DNA of 9,949 bases, taken from Alphaproteobacteria bacterium. GTDB taxonomy: Bacteria > Pseudomonadota > Alphaproteobacteria > Rhodobacterales > Rhodobacteraceae. The notes below the pieces were generated by a model that was given only the letters and a program-made list of their open reading frames with translations, did no database searches and was not told where the DNA came from. A program made the translations under genes and the position numbers. Below are positions 1-7,036 of this stretch, in pieces. The DNA lies in NCBI GenBank assembly GCA_013151535.1, contig JAADIC010000371.1:1-9949 (forward strand), given 5' to 3'. Within the stretch, counting starts at the first letter, position 1; the number at the start of each line of letters is the position of its first letter.

Positions 1-95
1 AGCGGGAAAATTATCGCGGCGGCCAAACCGTGGCTGATTTTGAGATTCCTCAAAATGGAAGGTATTTTGTTCGATCCGCTTTTTCGGAAAACCAT
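1..95 (-). CDS. N-terminus of a divergent, probably membrane-anchored sensor protein (partial)
   Basis: This minus-strand reading frame opens with ATG at 95-93 and runs off the left edge after 31 complete codons. The last two bases, CT, must begin a Leu codon. The start is supported by GGAG on the minus strand (plus positions 107-104), eight bases before the ATG. The visible protein begins with a basic, polar segment (MVFRKSGSNK), continues through NLKISHGL, and enters a hydrophobic stretch (LAAAIIFPL). A short basic cytoplasmic leader followed by 'NLKI' and a first membrane helix is a common beginning for methyl-accepting chemotaxis proteins and other inner-membrane sensors. A second chemoreceptor is therefore a reasonable guess given the neighbours, but no sensing or signalling domain is visible, so the family is inference. 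The competing plus-strand frame at 3-143 has no visible start. Confidence 0.55.
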   Translation of the reverse strand, partial: MVFRKSGSNKIPSILRNLKISHGLAAAIIFP

Positions 96-103
96 TTGCA
101 ACA

Positions 104-107
104 CTCC
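104..107 (-). promoter_or_regulatory. Shine-Dalgarno GGAG of the divergent gene
   Basis: The minus strand reads GGAGTGTTGCAAATG here. GGAG sits eight bases before the ATG at position 95, which is normal ribosome-binding spacing and is the main reason for calling a minus-strand gene at the left edge. Confidence 0.5.
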
Positions 108-267
108 ATTGTACATTCTGAACCCAGATTGACGCCACGCTAGCCAGATTGGGTGAAGATAAAGTAAAGCGCCTGACACCCCCCGGCAGTTTTTTTGACT
201 TCTTAACTATACCGCGCTGTCAGGAACCCGGCTGCGATGCCGATCCGGAAAATTTTGTGAAAATGGA

Positions 268-281
268 CGGGGTTTACCCCG
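268..281. repeat. Short palindrome CGGGG-TTTA-CCCCG
   Basis: Two perfect 5-base arms flank a 4-base TTTA spacer just upstream of the inverted repeat at 289-310. It could be a protein-binding site or a small hairpin. No T-run follows, so it is not a usual terminator. Confidence 0.3.
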
Positions 282-288
282 GTGATGT

Positions 289-310
289 CCGCCGGTTCAA
301 TGCGCGGCGG
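289..310. repeat. GC-rich inverted repeat CCGCCG-N10-CGGCGG next to the -10 box
   Basis: CCGCCG at 289-294 is the exact reverse complement of CGGCGG at 305-310, with a 10-base spacer. It lies where the -35 element of the TATAAT at 315-320 would be, so it could be an operator or part of a hairpin. It is followed by an AT-rich stretch rather than a clean T-run, which argues against a terminator. The short arms are not rare in GC-rich DNA. Confidence 0.35.
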
Positions 311-314
311 TTAA

Positions 315-320
315 TATAAT
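315..320 (+). promoter_or_regulatory. Candidate -10 box TATAAT of the chemotaxis cluster
   Basis: The sequence TTAATATAAT contains a perfect sigma-70 type -10 hexamer. A start of transcription about seven bases downstream would give a leader of about 75 bases before the ATG at 403. The -35 region at the proper distance (about 291-298) does not match TTGACA, so this would be a weak, activator-dependent or chance promoter. No convincing sigma-28 or sigma-54 motif was found to replace it. Confidence 0.35.
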
Positions 321-913
321 TTTCATTGGTGATCCCTAGTCTCACGGCAGTTACAGCCGGTTTATCAGCGGCTTCGCCCTACCTATCGCAGGACAACGCC
401 AAATGAATTTTTTCAACCGACTTGGCTTTTCATTCAAGCTGTCGATCTTGTTGGTGGCGCTGATACTGGCGGCGGGTGCTGGCGTCGGGTATTCAAGCTA
501 TACCAGCGCGCGCGATATGCTTTTGGCGGCCGAAAAAGGGCAGCGTGGCGTGCTGCTTTCCCGATACCGCGCGGCTTTGCAGCAATGGACGGGTTCGGTT
601 GAAACCGATCTGGTTCTGACCGCGCAATCCCCCGATATTCAGGCGGTGTTCAGCGCGTTCAGCCAGGGGCGGGAAGATGTCGCCCTGTCCGGGGTCAACG
701 ATCCCGGGGATGGCTATATCGACGGAAATTCTAATGTTTCGGCGTCAGAGCCGCCTCAGAACTACGTCGCGAGCGGCGCGGATAACAGTCGTGTCACTGC
801 CCGCTATACCCCGTTTCTGCGCAGCTTCGCCGAGGCGCGTGGTTATGCGGATATCTACCTGATAGATGCGGCGGGAAACCTTGTCTATTCGCTGGCGAAA
901 AACCAGAATTATT

Positions 914-935
914 CGAGCAATTTCCGAGCAATTTC
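914..935 (+). repeat. Perfect 11-bp tandem duplication causing the receptor frameshift
   Basis: The unit CGAGCAATTTC occurs twice head to tail, at 914-924 and 925-935. Eleven is not a multiple of three. Removing either copy joins ...NQNYSSNF directly to TDSAWGDAGLGEVF..., which continues in the long downstream frame. This makes a replication-slippage duplication the simplest cause of the frameshift. Confidence 0.93.
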
Positions 936-2528
936 ACGGATTCAGCCTGGGGTGATGCCGGTTTGGGCGAAGTTTTTCAGGCGGCGGTCACGGCGCAGGA
1001 TGGTGCCGTGATGTTTGCTGATTTCATGCCCTATCGTCCGATCCAAGGGCGCGAAGCGGCCTTTGTCGGAACGCCGGTTTTCGGCGCATCAGGTGATCGC
1101 CTTGGGGTGTTGGCGTTTCAAATTCTGCCAGTGCAGGGGAACGCTGCGACTGGTGCGGCAAGTGATACCCCAGTCGATATCCTGCTGGTGGGCGCAGACG
1201 GGCGTATCCGCAACCTGCCGCCAATCCCATTTTCGCGCGACGGGCGAATCAGGGCTGAAAAATCCATGCTCCCGCCCGGCGGACAAGCTGGTGAAGCGGG
1301 GCTTGCCTCCTCTGTCGATGTCGATGTTTTCGGAACCGCCATGACCTTGATCGTGAAACAGCGATTGGCGGCGCGGATGGCGGATATTGCCAGCCTTCAA
1401 GCGGGCTATCTGCAGTCGTTGATCCTGACCGCCTCAGCCCTGTCGCTGCTGGGCATTCTCGCGCTGATTTTTCTGACGGCACCGCTCAGGCAGCTTCGCG
1501 ATATCGCCGCGCGACTGGCGCGGCACCAACAAAAAACGTCGATTACCGCCCCGCCGCGCAAAGACCAAATCGGGCAAGTGATGGCGGCGCTGTCAAGCCT
1601 GTGGGAAGATCAGCGCAAAGCCGATGACCTCGGGAAATCCGCAGCTTTGGTCAAAGGGGCTTTTACCCATGCGACCTCCCCAATGCTGATTCTGGATGGC
1701 GAGAACCGGATTATGGACATGAACCTGGCCATGCGCGGTTTTCTGGAGCAAAACACCGAAGCGCTGAAGGCCATTACATCCGGTTTTGATCCGGCTGGCG
1801 TGATTGGACAAAATATCGCCATATTCGGCAAGGATTTTTTCGACCAATCGCCGGAGACAGCACCGTTTACGCAGGTTTTTGTCCTCGGAGACCGAAGTAT
1901 CATGGTTGCGGCCTCGCTTGCCCCCTCCGATCTGGAGCCGGCGATCAAGCGCAGGTTGTTGGCGTTCAGCGACATAACCGAAACGGCCCAAACCAGCAAT
2001 ATTGTCAGTCAGATGGGCGCTTATCTGGCCATTGTGGAATATTCGCCGGACGGGCGGGTGCTGAAGGCCAATTCGGTGTTCAGCGCGGCTTTTGGTTATA
2101 CGCCGGGTGAAATCACCGGCCTTCATGCCGATGATCTGGTGCCCAAATTGATGCGGGAGTCCGGTGACAATGCCGTGATTTGGCAACAATTGCGCGCAGG
2201 CCAGCGGCGGGTGGGCGTATTTGCCCGCGTTTCGCGGCAGGGCGATCGGCTTTGGATGCATTCGTCCTTTCTGCCGCTGACAAACGCGAGCGGGCAGGTT
2301 TACCGCATTGTCGAGATCGCCACTGATATCTCCGTGACCGAGGAAAAGCGCCTGGTCAAAACGGCCGAAATGGCCTCGATCGGGCGGGTTCAGTCGCTGG
2401 TTCGTCTTTCACCGGATGGCACGATACTGGATGCAAATCAGATATTCCTCGATCTCGTGGGGTATGAACTGGAGGATCTGAAGGGCAAACCCCATCGGAT
2501 TCTGGTGCCCGACGAGGTGGCGGAAAGC

Positions 2529-2531
2529 TAG
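2529..2531 (+). other. Premature TAG inside the third PAS domain of the receptor
   Basis: The frame reads DEVAES, stop, EYADIWRD, and the sequence on both sides belongs to one PAS domain. A single base change from CAG, AAG, GAG, TCG, TTG or TGG would create the TAG. The same frame stays open for another 443 codons. There is no sign of a real gene junction here: the next candidate starts (GTG 2568, ATG 2616, ATG 2667) lie within or at the end of the PAS domain and lack a good ribosome-binding site. Confidence 0.9.
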
Positions 2532-3791
2532 GAATACGCCGATATCTGGCGTGATATTTCGCGTGATGTGTTCCGAACCGGTGTCTATCGGCGGGTCTCC
2601 AAATCTGGTGCTGAAATGTATTTCCACACCCGCTTCATTCCGGTGAGGGATCGCGACGGCAAGGTCATGGAAATCATCAAAACTGCCGTGGATGTGACGC
2701 AGTCAGAGCGTGACCGGCAAGAGGATCGGCGCGAGCGTGCGAAAAATCTGGCGCAGATCAAACAGGTGGTCGATGCATTGAATGTCGGGCTGGAAGCCTT
2801 GTCGCAGGGGGATCTCAGGGCGCAGATTCCGTCTCCTTTTGCACGCGAATACGATGAGTTGCGGGTGAATTTCAATCGCGCGGTCGCGACCCTGCGCGAG
2901 ACGATGATTACGGTGAATAACAACTCTGAATCGATCCAGAACGGATCAACCGAAATCCGCCAGAGCGCCGAAGACCTGTCCCGGCGCACCGAGGCGCAGG
3001 CCGCCACATTGGAAGAGACCAGCGCCGCCCTTCTGGAACTGGCCGAAAGTATCCAATCGACAGCCGGCGGTGCCGAGCAGGCCAAACTCGCCGCCGTTCA
3101 GGCCAAGAGCCACGCTGAAACCGGCGGCAATGTTGTGCGAAGCGCAATTGAATCGATGGGCGCGATCAAGCAATCTTCCGAGCAAATCTCGCATATCATC
3201 GGGGTGATCGAGGATATCGCGTTCCAGACCAACCTGTTGGCCCTGAACGCCGGTGTGGAAGCTGCTCGGGCTGGCGAGGCCGGTCGCGGTTTTGCCGTCG
3301 TGGCGGCGGAAGTTCGGGCGCTGGCACAACGCTCCTCTGACGCGGCGAAAGAGATCAAGACCCTTATTCTCACAAGTTCGGAACAGGTCGAGCAGGGCGT
3401 GACATTGGTGGATAACGTCAGGATCTCGCTGTCCAATATTGTCGACAGCGTCGCCAAATCGGCAGACCTGGTGTCCAATATCGCCTCGATTTCGAAAGAG
3501 CAGGCGGACGGGGTAATCACCCTGACCACAAGCATGGATCAACTGGATCAGGTCACCCATAAAAACGCCGCCATGGTTGAAGAAACCTACGCGGCCTCGC
3601 AGACCATGCATGTTGAATTGGAAGGTTTCGTCAAACTTGTGGCGCGGTTCAATCTGGGCCGTAAGTGTGAGGCTGGTGAAAACATTGTCCGGCTGCACGA
3701 GACAGCTCGCGCCCCTGTACCAAAGCGCAACCTCACGCCTGTGTTGCTTGCGCTCGCGCCGGTTCGGATGCCAGTTTCTCAGCTTGATCCT

Positions 3792-3836
3792 GGGCCTGAG
3801 TTTGGGCCTGAATTTGGACCTGAATTTGGGCCTGAA
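3792..3836 (+). repeat. 12-bp tandem repeat encoding Gly-Pro-Glu-Phe near the receptor C-terminus
   Basis: Four near-identical units (GGGCCTGAGTTT, GGGCCTGAATTT, GGACCTGAATTT and a partial GGGCCTGAA) encode GPEF three times and then GPE. The unit is a multiple of three, so copy-number change alters linker length without breaking the frame. The repeat sits between the end of the signalling domain and the terminal DWREF, which suits a flexible tether. Confidence 0.9.
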
Positions 3837-3875
3837 CACGAGCAGGACTGGCGGGAATTCTAGGTTGGGACATAG

Positions 3876-4436
3876 ATGATGCAAACTGAAACAATCACAA
3901 ATCCGACGCTTAAAAAAACTTTGGTCACCCAAGGGGAGTTTGCCACCAGCGCTGACCCGAACGAGGTTTTGACCACGATCCTGGGCTCGTGCATCTGCAC
4001 CTGCATGTATGATCCTGTGGCCAAAGTTGGCGGGATCAACCATTTTCTGCTGGGGGATACGCCCAAAGACCAGTCTCAATCCACAAAATATGGCGTGCAT
4101 TCTATGGAGCTTCTGATTAACGGGCTGCTCAAACGCGGGGCGCGCCGTGAACGGTTGCTGGCCAAGCTGGCTGGTGGCGCAAAAATGCTCAACGGTATCT
4201 CGGATATCGGAGCCGCAAATGCCGCCTTTGCCACCCAGTTTCTGGAACGCGAAGATATCGTTGTGATCGGGACCAATCTTGGTGGCGACATGGCGCGACG
4301 CATCCGCTTTTGGCCAGCCACCGGACGCACCCAGGTGCTGATGGTGCAAAATACCGAAACAGCAAAAATAGAGGCCTCGCTGGCCAGGAAAATAGCCGCC
4401 AAACCCAGGGATATGGGCGATGTAGAGCTGTTTTAG
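3876..4436 (+). CDS. cheD: Chemoreceptor glutamine deamidase CheD
   Basis: A 186-residue CheD. This cytoplasmic enzyme hydrolyses glutamine side chains at receptor methylation sites to glutamate, which creates substrates for CheR. The catalytic triad of the family can be placed as Thr33, Cys39 and His56. The cysteine lies in TILGSCI and the histidine in GGINHFLL, and their spacing (6 and 17 residues) equals that of the structurally known Thermotoga CheD. Later family features include the YGVHSMELLI segment, where CheD proteins align receptor substrates, and KLAGGAKML. The length is normal and the frame is intact. The start is the first of two adjacent ATG codons (3876, 3879), preceded only by a weak GTTGGGA at 3864-3870. 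It begins 12 bases after the broken receptor and was probably cotranscribed with it. No CheC partner is in the window. Confidence 0.95.
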   Translation: MMQTETITNPTLKKTLVTQGEFATSADPNEVLTTILGSCICTCMYDPVAKVGGINHFLLGDTPKDQSQSTKYGVHSMELLINGLLKRGARRERLLAKLAGGAKMLNGISDIGAANAAFATQFLEREDIVVIGTNLGGDMARRIRFWPATGRTQVLMVQNTETAKIEASLARKIAAKPRDMGDVELF

Positions 4437-4521
4437 GGGAACTTTTCTGCGTTCTTGGCCCGAATGTTTAGAGGTGGCTAACTATTCCCAAATATACCTT
4501 GAATAACCCATCGCGCAAAAC

Positions 4522-4526
4522 AGGTG
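4522..4526 (+). promoter_or_regulatory. Ribosome-binding site AGGTG that sets the second receptor's start
   Basis: AGGTG lies five bases before ATG 4532. The upstream in-frame TTG at 4499 has its nearest purine-rich stretch (GAGGTGG, 4471-4477) 21 bases away, which is too far. The ATG at 4532 is therefore preferred, and it puts the basic residues directly before the membrane helix. Confidence 0.5.
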
Positions 4527-4531
4527 CACAG

Positions 4532-6745
4532 ATGAAAATGAGACTAATGACAATCAAGGCAAAAATTTTCGCCGTATTCGCACTGGCGGCTGTATTTTTG
4601 TGGGGCAGTATCGGAACCGCGTTGACCGAATTGATTTGGCAAACTCCGGAACTGAAAATGGTCGAAGTCCATGTTGACAAGACTTCGGACAGGGGCATTC
4701 CGCTATTGGAATTAACCAAGGATATCAAAGCGGACATCCTTGAAGTGCAGGGCTGGTTAACCGATATTTCCGCAACCCGGGGCTTGCCCGGTTTTGATAG
4801 CGGCTTTGAAAAAGCGGAAGAAAACGCGCAACAGTTTTATACGGATGTCGAGGCCGCGCGCCAGCTTGCCCGCGCGCTTGACATGCCCGAGATTGTCACC
4901 GCTCTGTCAGAAATGGTCGATGCATTTGGCCCGTTCTATGCAGAAGGCAAAGAAATGGCGCAGGCCTATATTGACGGCGGTCCGGAGGTGGGCAACCGCC
5001 ATATGAACAAATTTGACGAAGTTGCTGCCGCACTTGCCGCCACTTCCGATTCGCTGAACACCCAAGTGGACGCGCAAACTGCCAAGCATCTCAAGATGCT
5101 GAAGGACGTTGCCAAGAAGATAAACGCCGATAATGCGCGGCTCGTGACCTTGCTTGAAGTGCTGTCTCTTCTCAGCGCCCTGGTCGGAACCATCGGGCTG
5201 ATTTACATTTTCCGAATGCTCAGCCGAAACTTCAGAGACCTCAACGATGACGTGGCCGTGGTGATGGCGGAGGAAAACCAGACCCCACTGAAGCGGAATT
5301 CAGAGCGAAATGACGAATTTGGGCCAATCGCCAAAGCATTGTCGGCATTCCGGGAAACACTTGCGGCGGGCAAGGCCAAGGAAGCCGAGTTGCGGGTGGC
5401 CGAAAAACAAGCGTTTGAACAGCAACACCAGGCGCAAGCGGAAGATGCGAAACGCATCGCCGAGCATGAGGCGGAAATGCTGGCGGCGGAACGACGCGAA
5501 CAGGAGCGGCTCCACGAGGCCGAGCGTCTGGAAGCAGAAGCCGAAAAGAACCGCATTACCAAGCGCGATGCCGAGGCAGAAGCCCTGAGACAGCGTGAGC
5601 AAATGTCGGCGCGTGAAATTTCGACGGTGGTGGCGGCCTGCGCCGAAGGCGATTTCAGCCAGACCCTGAACACCAGTGACAAAGAGGGTGTTTTTGCCGA
5701 AATCTGTGACGGCATCAATCGTATAGGCGAGGTGAGCAATTTTGGCCTGGAAGAGATCAAGATCGCGTTGGATGCGTTGTCCAAGGGCGACCTCACCCAT
5801 AAAATGAATGGTGACTTCAAGGGAATTTTCGCCGAAATCCAGGGCGCGGTGAACCGGACAATTCAAAGTCTGGCGCGCAGTGTCAACCAGATCGGGCAGA
5901 GCAGCAATGTTATCCGCAATTCAACCCGCGAAGTGGCTGAATCCGCCGACAACATGGCCAAAAGGACCGAGCATTCAGCGGCCACACTGGAGCAGACCTC
6001 GACCGAAATCCATACTCTGGCCGAGAACGTGTCCAAATCCGTGGAACTGGCCAAGGACGCGGATCATGCGGCGGCCGAAATTCAGGTGCAGGCGAACGAG
6101 AGCGATCAAATTGTTCAGGACACCGTGAATGCAATGCACGAAATTCAAGCCTCTACCGCCGCCATTCAAAAAACCATTTCGATGATCGACGACATCACGT
6201 TTCAAACCAACTTGCTGGCCTTGAACGCCGGGGTTGAAGCGGCCCGGGCCGGCGATGCGGGGCGCGGCTTTGCCGTGGTTGCCGCCGAAGTGCGGGATCT
6301 GGCCGCCCGCTCATCTGACGCTGCGCGTGAAATAGCGCAACTGATTGCATCAAGCGAGCGGCAGGTGCAGAAAGGCGTTTCCATGGTCGACCAAACTGGC
6401 GCTGCCTTCAAGGCGATTGCCGAAGGCGTAACGGCAATCAGCGGCCAGATCGCCAAAATATCCGCCTCTGCCATCGAGCAATCCAACAGCATCTCCGAAA
6501 TCAACCAGGCCACGCAGCAGCTTGACAACGTCACCCAGCAAAATGCGGCGATGTTTCAGGAAACCACCGCCACCAGCGTGGCGCTTCAACATGAAACCGA
6601 AAATCTGGCTCAGGTGATTTCGGCATTCAAGCTGGATGGGCAACCCGGTGCAACATTTTCACCGCGAAAACCGGCTATGGCGAAACGAATGAGCGCCAGC
6701 CAGACCGGTGCTGTTGGCGTCCAGGCAAATCTGAGAGGAATGTGA
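4532..6745 (+). CDS. Transmembrane methyl-accepting chemotaxis protein with tandem HAMP domains
   Basis: An intact chemoreceptor of 737 residues from ATG 4532 (748 from TTG 4499). It sits in the inner membrane and controls CheA through CheW. Domains in order: a basic N-terminus and membrane helix (about 12-30); a largely helical periplasmic domain (about 31-203, including GWLTDISATRGL), probably a four-helix-bundle ligand domain; a second helix (about 204-228); HAMP (about 225-280); an Ala/Glu/Arg-rich charged coiled coil (about 280-360); two further HAMP-like units centred on EGDFSQ and KGDLTH (near 419); then the MCP hairpin with tip FQTNLLALNAG near 555-570. Methylation-type sites are Glu487-Gln488 and Gln676-Glu677, which makes them plausible CheD substrates. 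The C-terminus (NLRGM) has no CheR-tethering pentapeptide. It lies 95 bases after cheD and two bases before the STAS gene. The ligand is unknown. Confidence 0.94.
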   Translation: MKMRLMTIKAKIFAVFALAAVFLWGSIGTALTELIWQTPELKMVEVHVDKTSDRGIPLLELTKDIKADILEVQGWLTDISATRGLPGFDSGFEKAEENAQQFYTDVEAARQLARALDMPEIVTALSEMVDAFGPFYAEGKEMAQAYIDGGPEVGNRHMNKFDEVAAALAATSDSLNTQVDAQTAKHLKMLKDVAKKINADNARLVTLLEVLSLLSALVGTIGLIYIFRMLSRNFRDLNDDVAVVMAEENQTPLKRNSERNDEFGPIAKALSAFRETLAAGKAKEAELRVAEKQAFEQQHQAQAEDAKRIAEHEAEMLAAERREQERLHEAERLEAEAEKNRITKRDAEAEALRQREQMSAREISTVVAACAEGDFSQTLNTSDKEGVFAEICDGINRIGEVSNFGLEEIKIALDALSKGDLTHKMNGDFKGIFAEIQGAVNRTIQSLARSVNQIGQSSNVIRNSTREVAESADNMAKRTEHSAATLEQTSTEIHTLAENVSKSVELAKDADHAAAEIQVQANESDQIVQDTVNAMHEIQASTAAIQKTISMIDDITFQTNLLALNAGVEAARAGDAGRGFAVVAAEVRDLAARSSDAAREIAQLIASSERQVQKGVSMVDQTGAAFKAIAEGVTAISGQIAKISASAIEQSNSISEINQATQQLDNVTQQNAAMFQETTATSVALQHETENLAQVISAFKLDGQPGATFSPRKPAMAKRMSASQTGAVGVQANLRGM
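6733..6739 (+). promoter_or_regulatory. Ribosome-binding site GAGAGGA that sets the STAS start
   Basis: GAGAGGA lies inside the last codons of the receptor gene, eight bases before ATG 6748. The in-frame GTG at 6742, which would overlap the receptor stop, is only two bases from this site, so ATG 6748 is the better start. Confidence 0.55.
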
Positions 6746-6747
6746 AA

Positions 6748-7035
6748 ATGCGCCAGTCAGACATAGTCAACCTCGCTCTGGAGCCGCGACTAACCCAGAA
6801 AAATGCGGCGAATTTGGCCGCAACGCTTGCCGGGCATCGCTATCGCCCGATCAATTTGGATGCCAGTGCAGTCATCCATGTCGGGGCCCCGGGATTCGAG
6901 GTTTTGCTCGCGGCGATGCGGGGATGGATGGAAAAGTCGGTTGAATTCACCTTCACCGATCCTTCGGAATCTTTCATGGACGACCTTGCACGCATCGGGC
7001 TGGTGGCCGAAGAATTTGGATTAAACGAGGGATAA
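6748..7035 (+). CDS. Small STAS-domain protein of the chemotaxis operon
   Basis: A 95-residue single-domain protein with the STAS pattern (the anti-sigma-factor-antagonist fold): an N-terminal strand, a helix (about 18-28), a strand INLDASAVIHV (about 35-45), a helix FEVLLAAMRGW, a strand VEFTFTD, and a C-terminal helix. STAS proteins usually bind partners, often under Ser/Thr phosphorylation. Here the loop aligned with the phospho-serine of SpoIIAA (DSSG) reads Gly46-Ala47-Pro48-Gly49, so that phosphorylation site is missing. It is packed between the receptor and cheY, two bases after the receptor stop and one base before cheY. It was therefore probably translated with them and acts in the same signalling pathway. 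Its exact role is not evident from sequence; a structural adaptor in the receptor-kinase complex is one inference. Confidence 0.85.
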   Translation: MRQSDIVNLALEPRLTQKNAANLAATLAGHRYRPINLDASAVIHVGAPGFEVLLAAMRGWMEKSVEFTFTDPSESFMDDLARIGLVAEEFGLNEG

Positions 7036-7036
7036 C

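Larger units (their letters stand above)
96..402. promoter_or_regulatory. Intergenic region between the divergent gene and the chemotaxis cluster
   Basis: This roughly 300-base stretch separates the minus-strand start at 95 from the plus-strand ATG at 403, so it should carry promoters for both directions. I see no convincing gene in it. It contains a T7 run at about 190-196 without a convincing stem before it, a 5-bp stem with a 4-base loop at 268-281, a 6-bp inverted repeat at 289-310, and TATAAT at 315-320. An 8-base direct repeat, CCAGATTG, occurs at 124-131 and 144-151 with start points 20 bases apart. TTAAC at 203-207 resembles half of a CtrA site, but the second half is absent. The AGGA at 390-393 is the ribosome-binding site for the ATG at 403. 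Confidence 0.6.
403..3863 (+). pseudogene. Methyl-accepting chemotaxis protein with periplasmic sensor and three PAS domains, broken by a frameshift and a stop codon
   Basis: A chemoreceptor gene that no longer reads through. The ATG at 403 follows AGGA at 390-393. The first frame is native to base 924 (174 residues) and then runs into 28 unrelated residues ending at 1011. The native frame resumes at 936, meets TAG at 2529-2531 (codon 706), and stays open to the TAG at 3861. Removing one copy of the 11-bp duplication gives 1149 codons. In that reconstruction I see a first membrane helix (about residues 12-34), a periplasmic Cache-like region, a second helix (about 333-356), a HAMP region, three PAS domains (about 410-525, 535-655, 665-780), a second HAMP-like segment, and the MCP signalling hairpin with its tip (FQTNLLALNAG) near 940. 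Methylation-type sites carry Glu-Glu at 867-868 and 1056-1057. The C-terminus is a GPEF-repeat linker plus DWREF, a likely CheR-binding pentapeptide. cheD starts 12 bases later. Sequencing error at either lesion cannot be excluded. Confidence 0.9.

Noticed and set aside
3..143. A plus-strand open frame entering from the left edge and ending at TAG 141-143, possibly the tail of an upstream gene
   Set aside because: It shows no recognisable domain and conflicts with the minus-strand start at 95, which has a good ribosome-binding site. It cannot be fully excluded without more sequence to the left.
170..197. A rho-independent terminator ending in the T7 run at about 190-196
   Set aside because: No stem longer than about three pairs can be formed directly before the T-run.
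203..217. TTAAC as a CtrA-binding site
   Set aside because: The second TTAA half-site seven bases later is absent, and a single half-site is too common to support a call.
239..246. GCCGATCC as a sigma-28 (flagellar) -10 element
   Set aside because: No TAAA-like -35 lies at the required spacing upstream.
897..903. GAAAAAC as a slippery site for programmed -1 frameshifting into the downstream receptor frame
   Set aside because: A -1 shift would enter the right frame, but the heptamer is not a canonical X XXY YYZ site. The exact 11-bp duplication just downstream explains the break better and restores a more natural protein.
2946..4349. A 467-codon open frame on the minus strand across the first receptor's 3' half and cheD
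   Set aside because: It is antisense to two clearly conserved coding regions (the MCP hairpin and the CheD triad), shows no recognisable domain, and is the kind of shadow frame expected opposite GC-rich genes.
3210..6330. Recent duplication or gene conversion between the two receptor signalling domains
   Set aside because: The tip regions are nearly identical in protein, but the DNA (about 3210-3330 versus 6188-6310) differs at many synonymous positions. They are therefore old paralogues under shared constraint.
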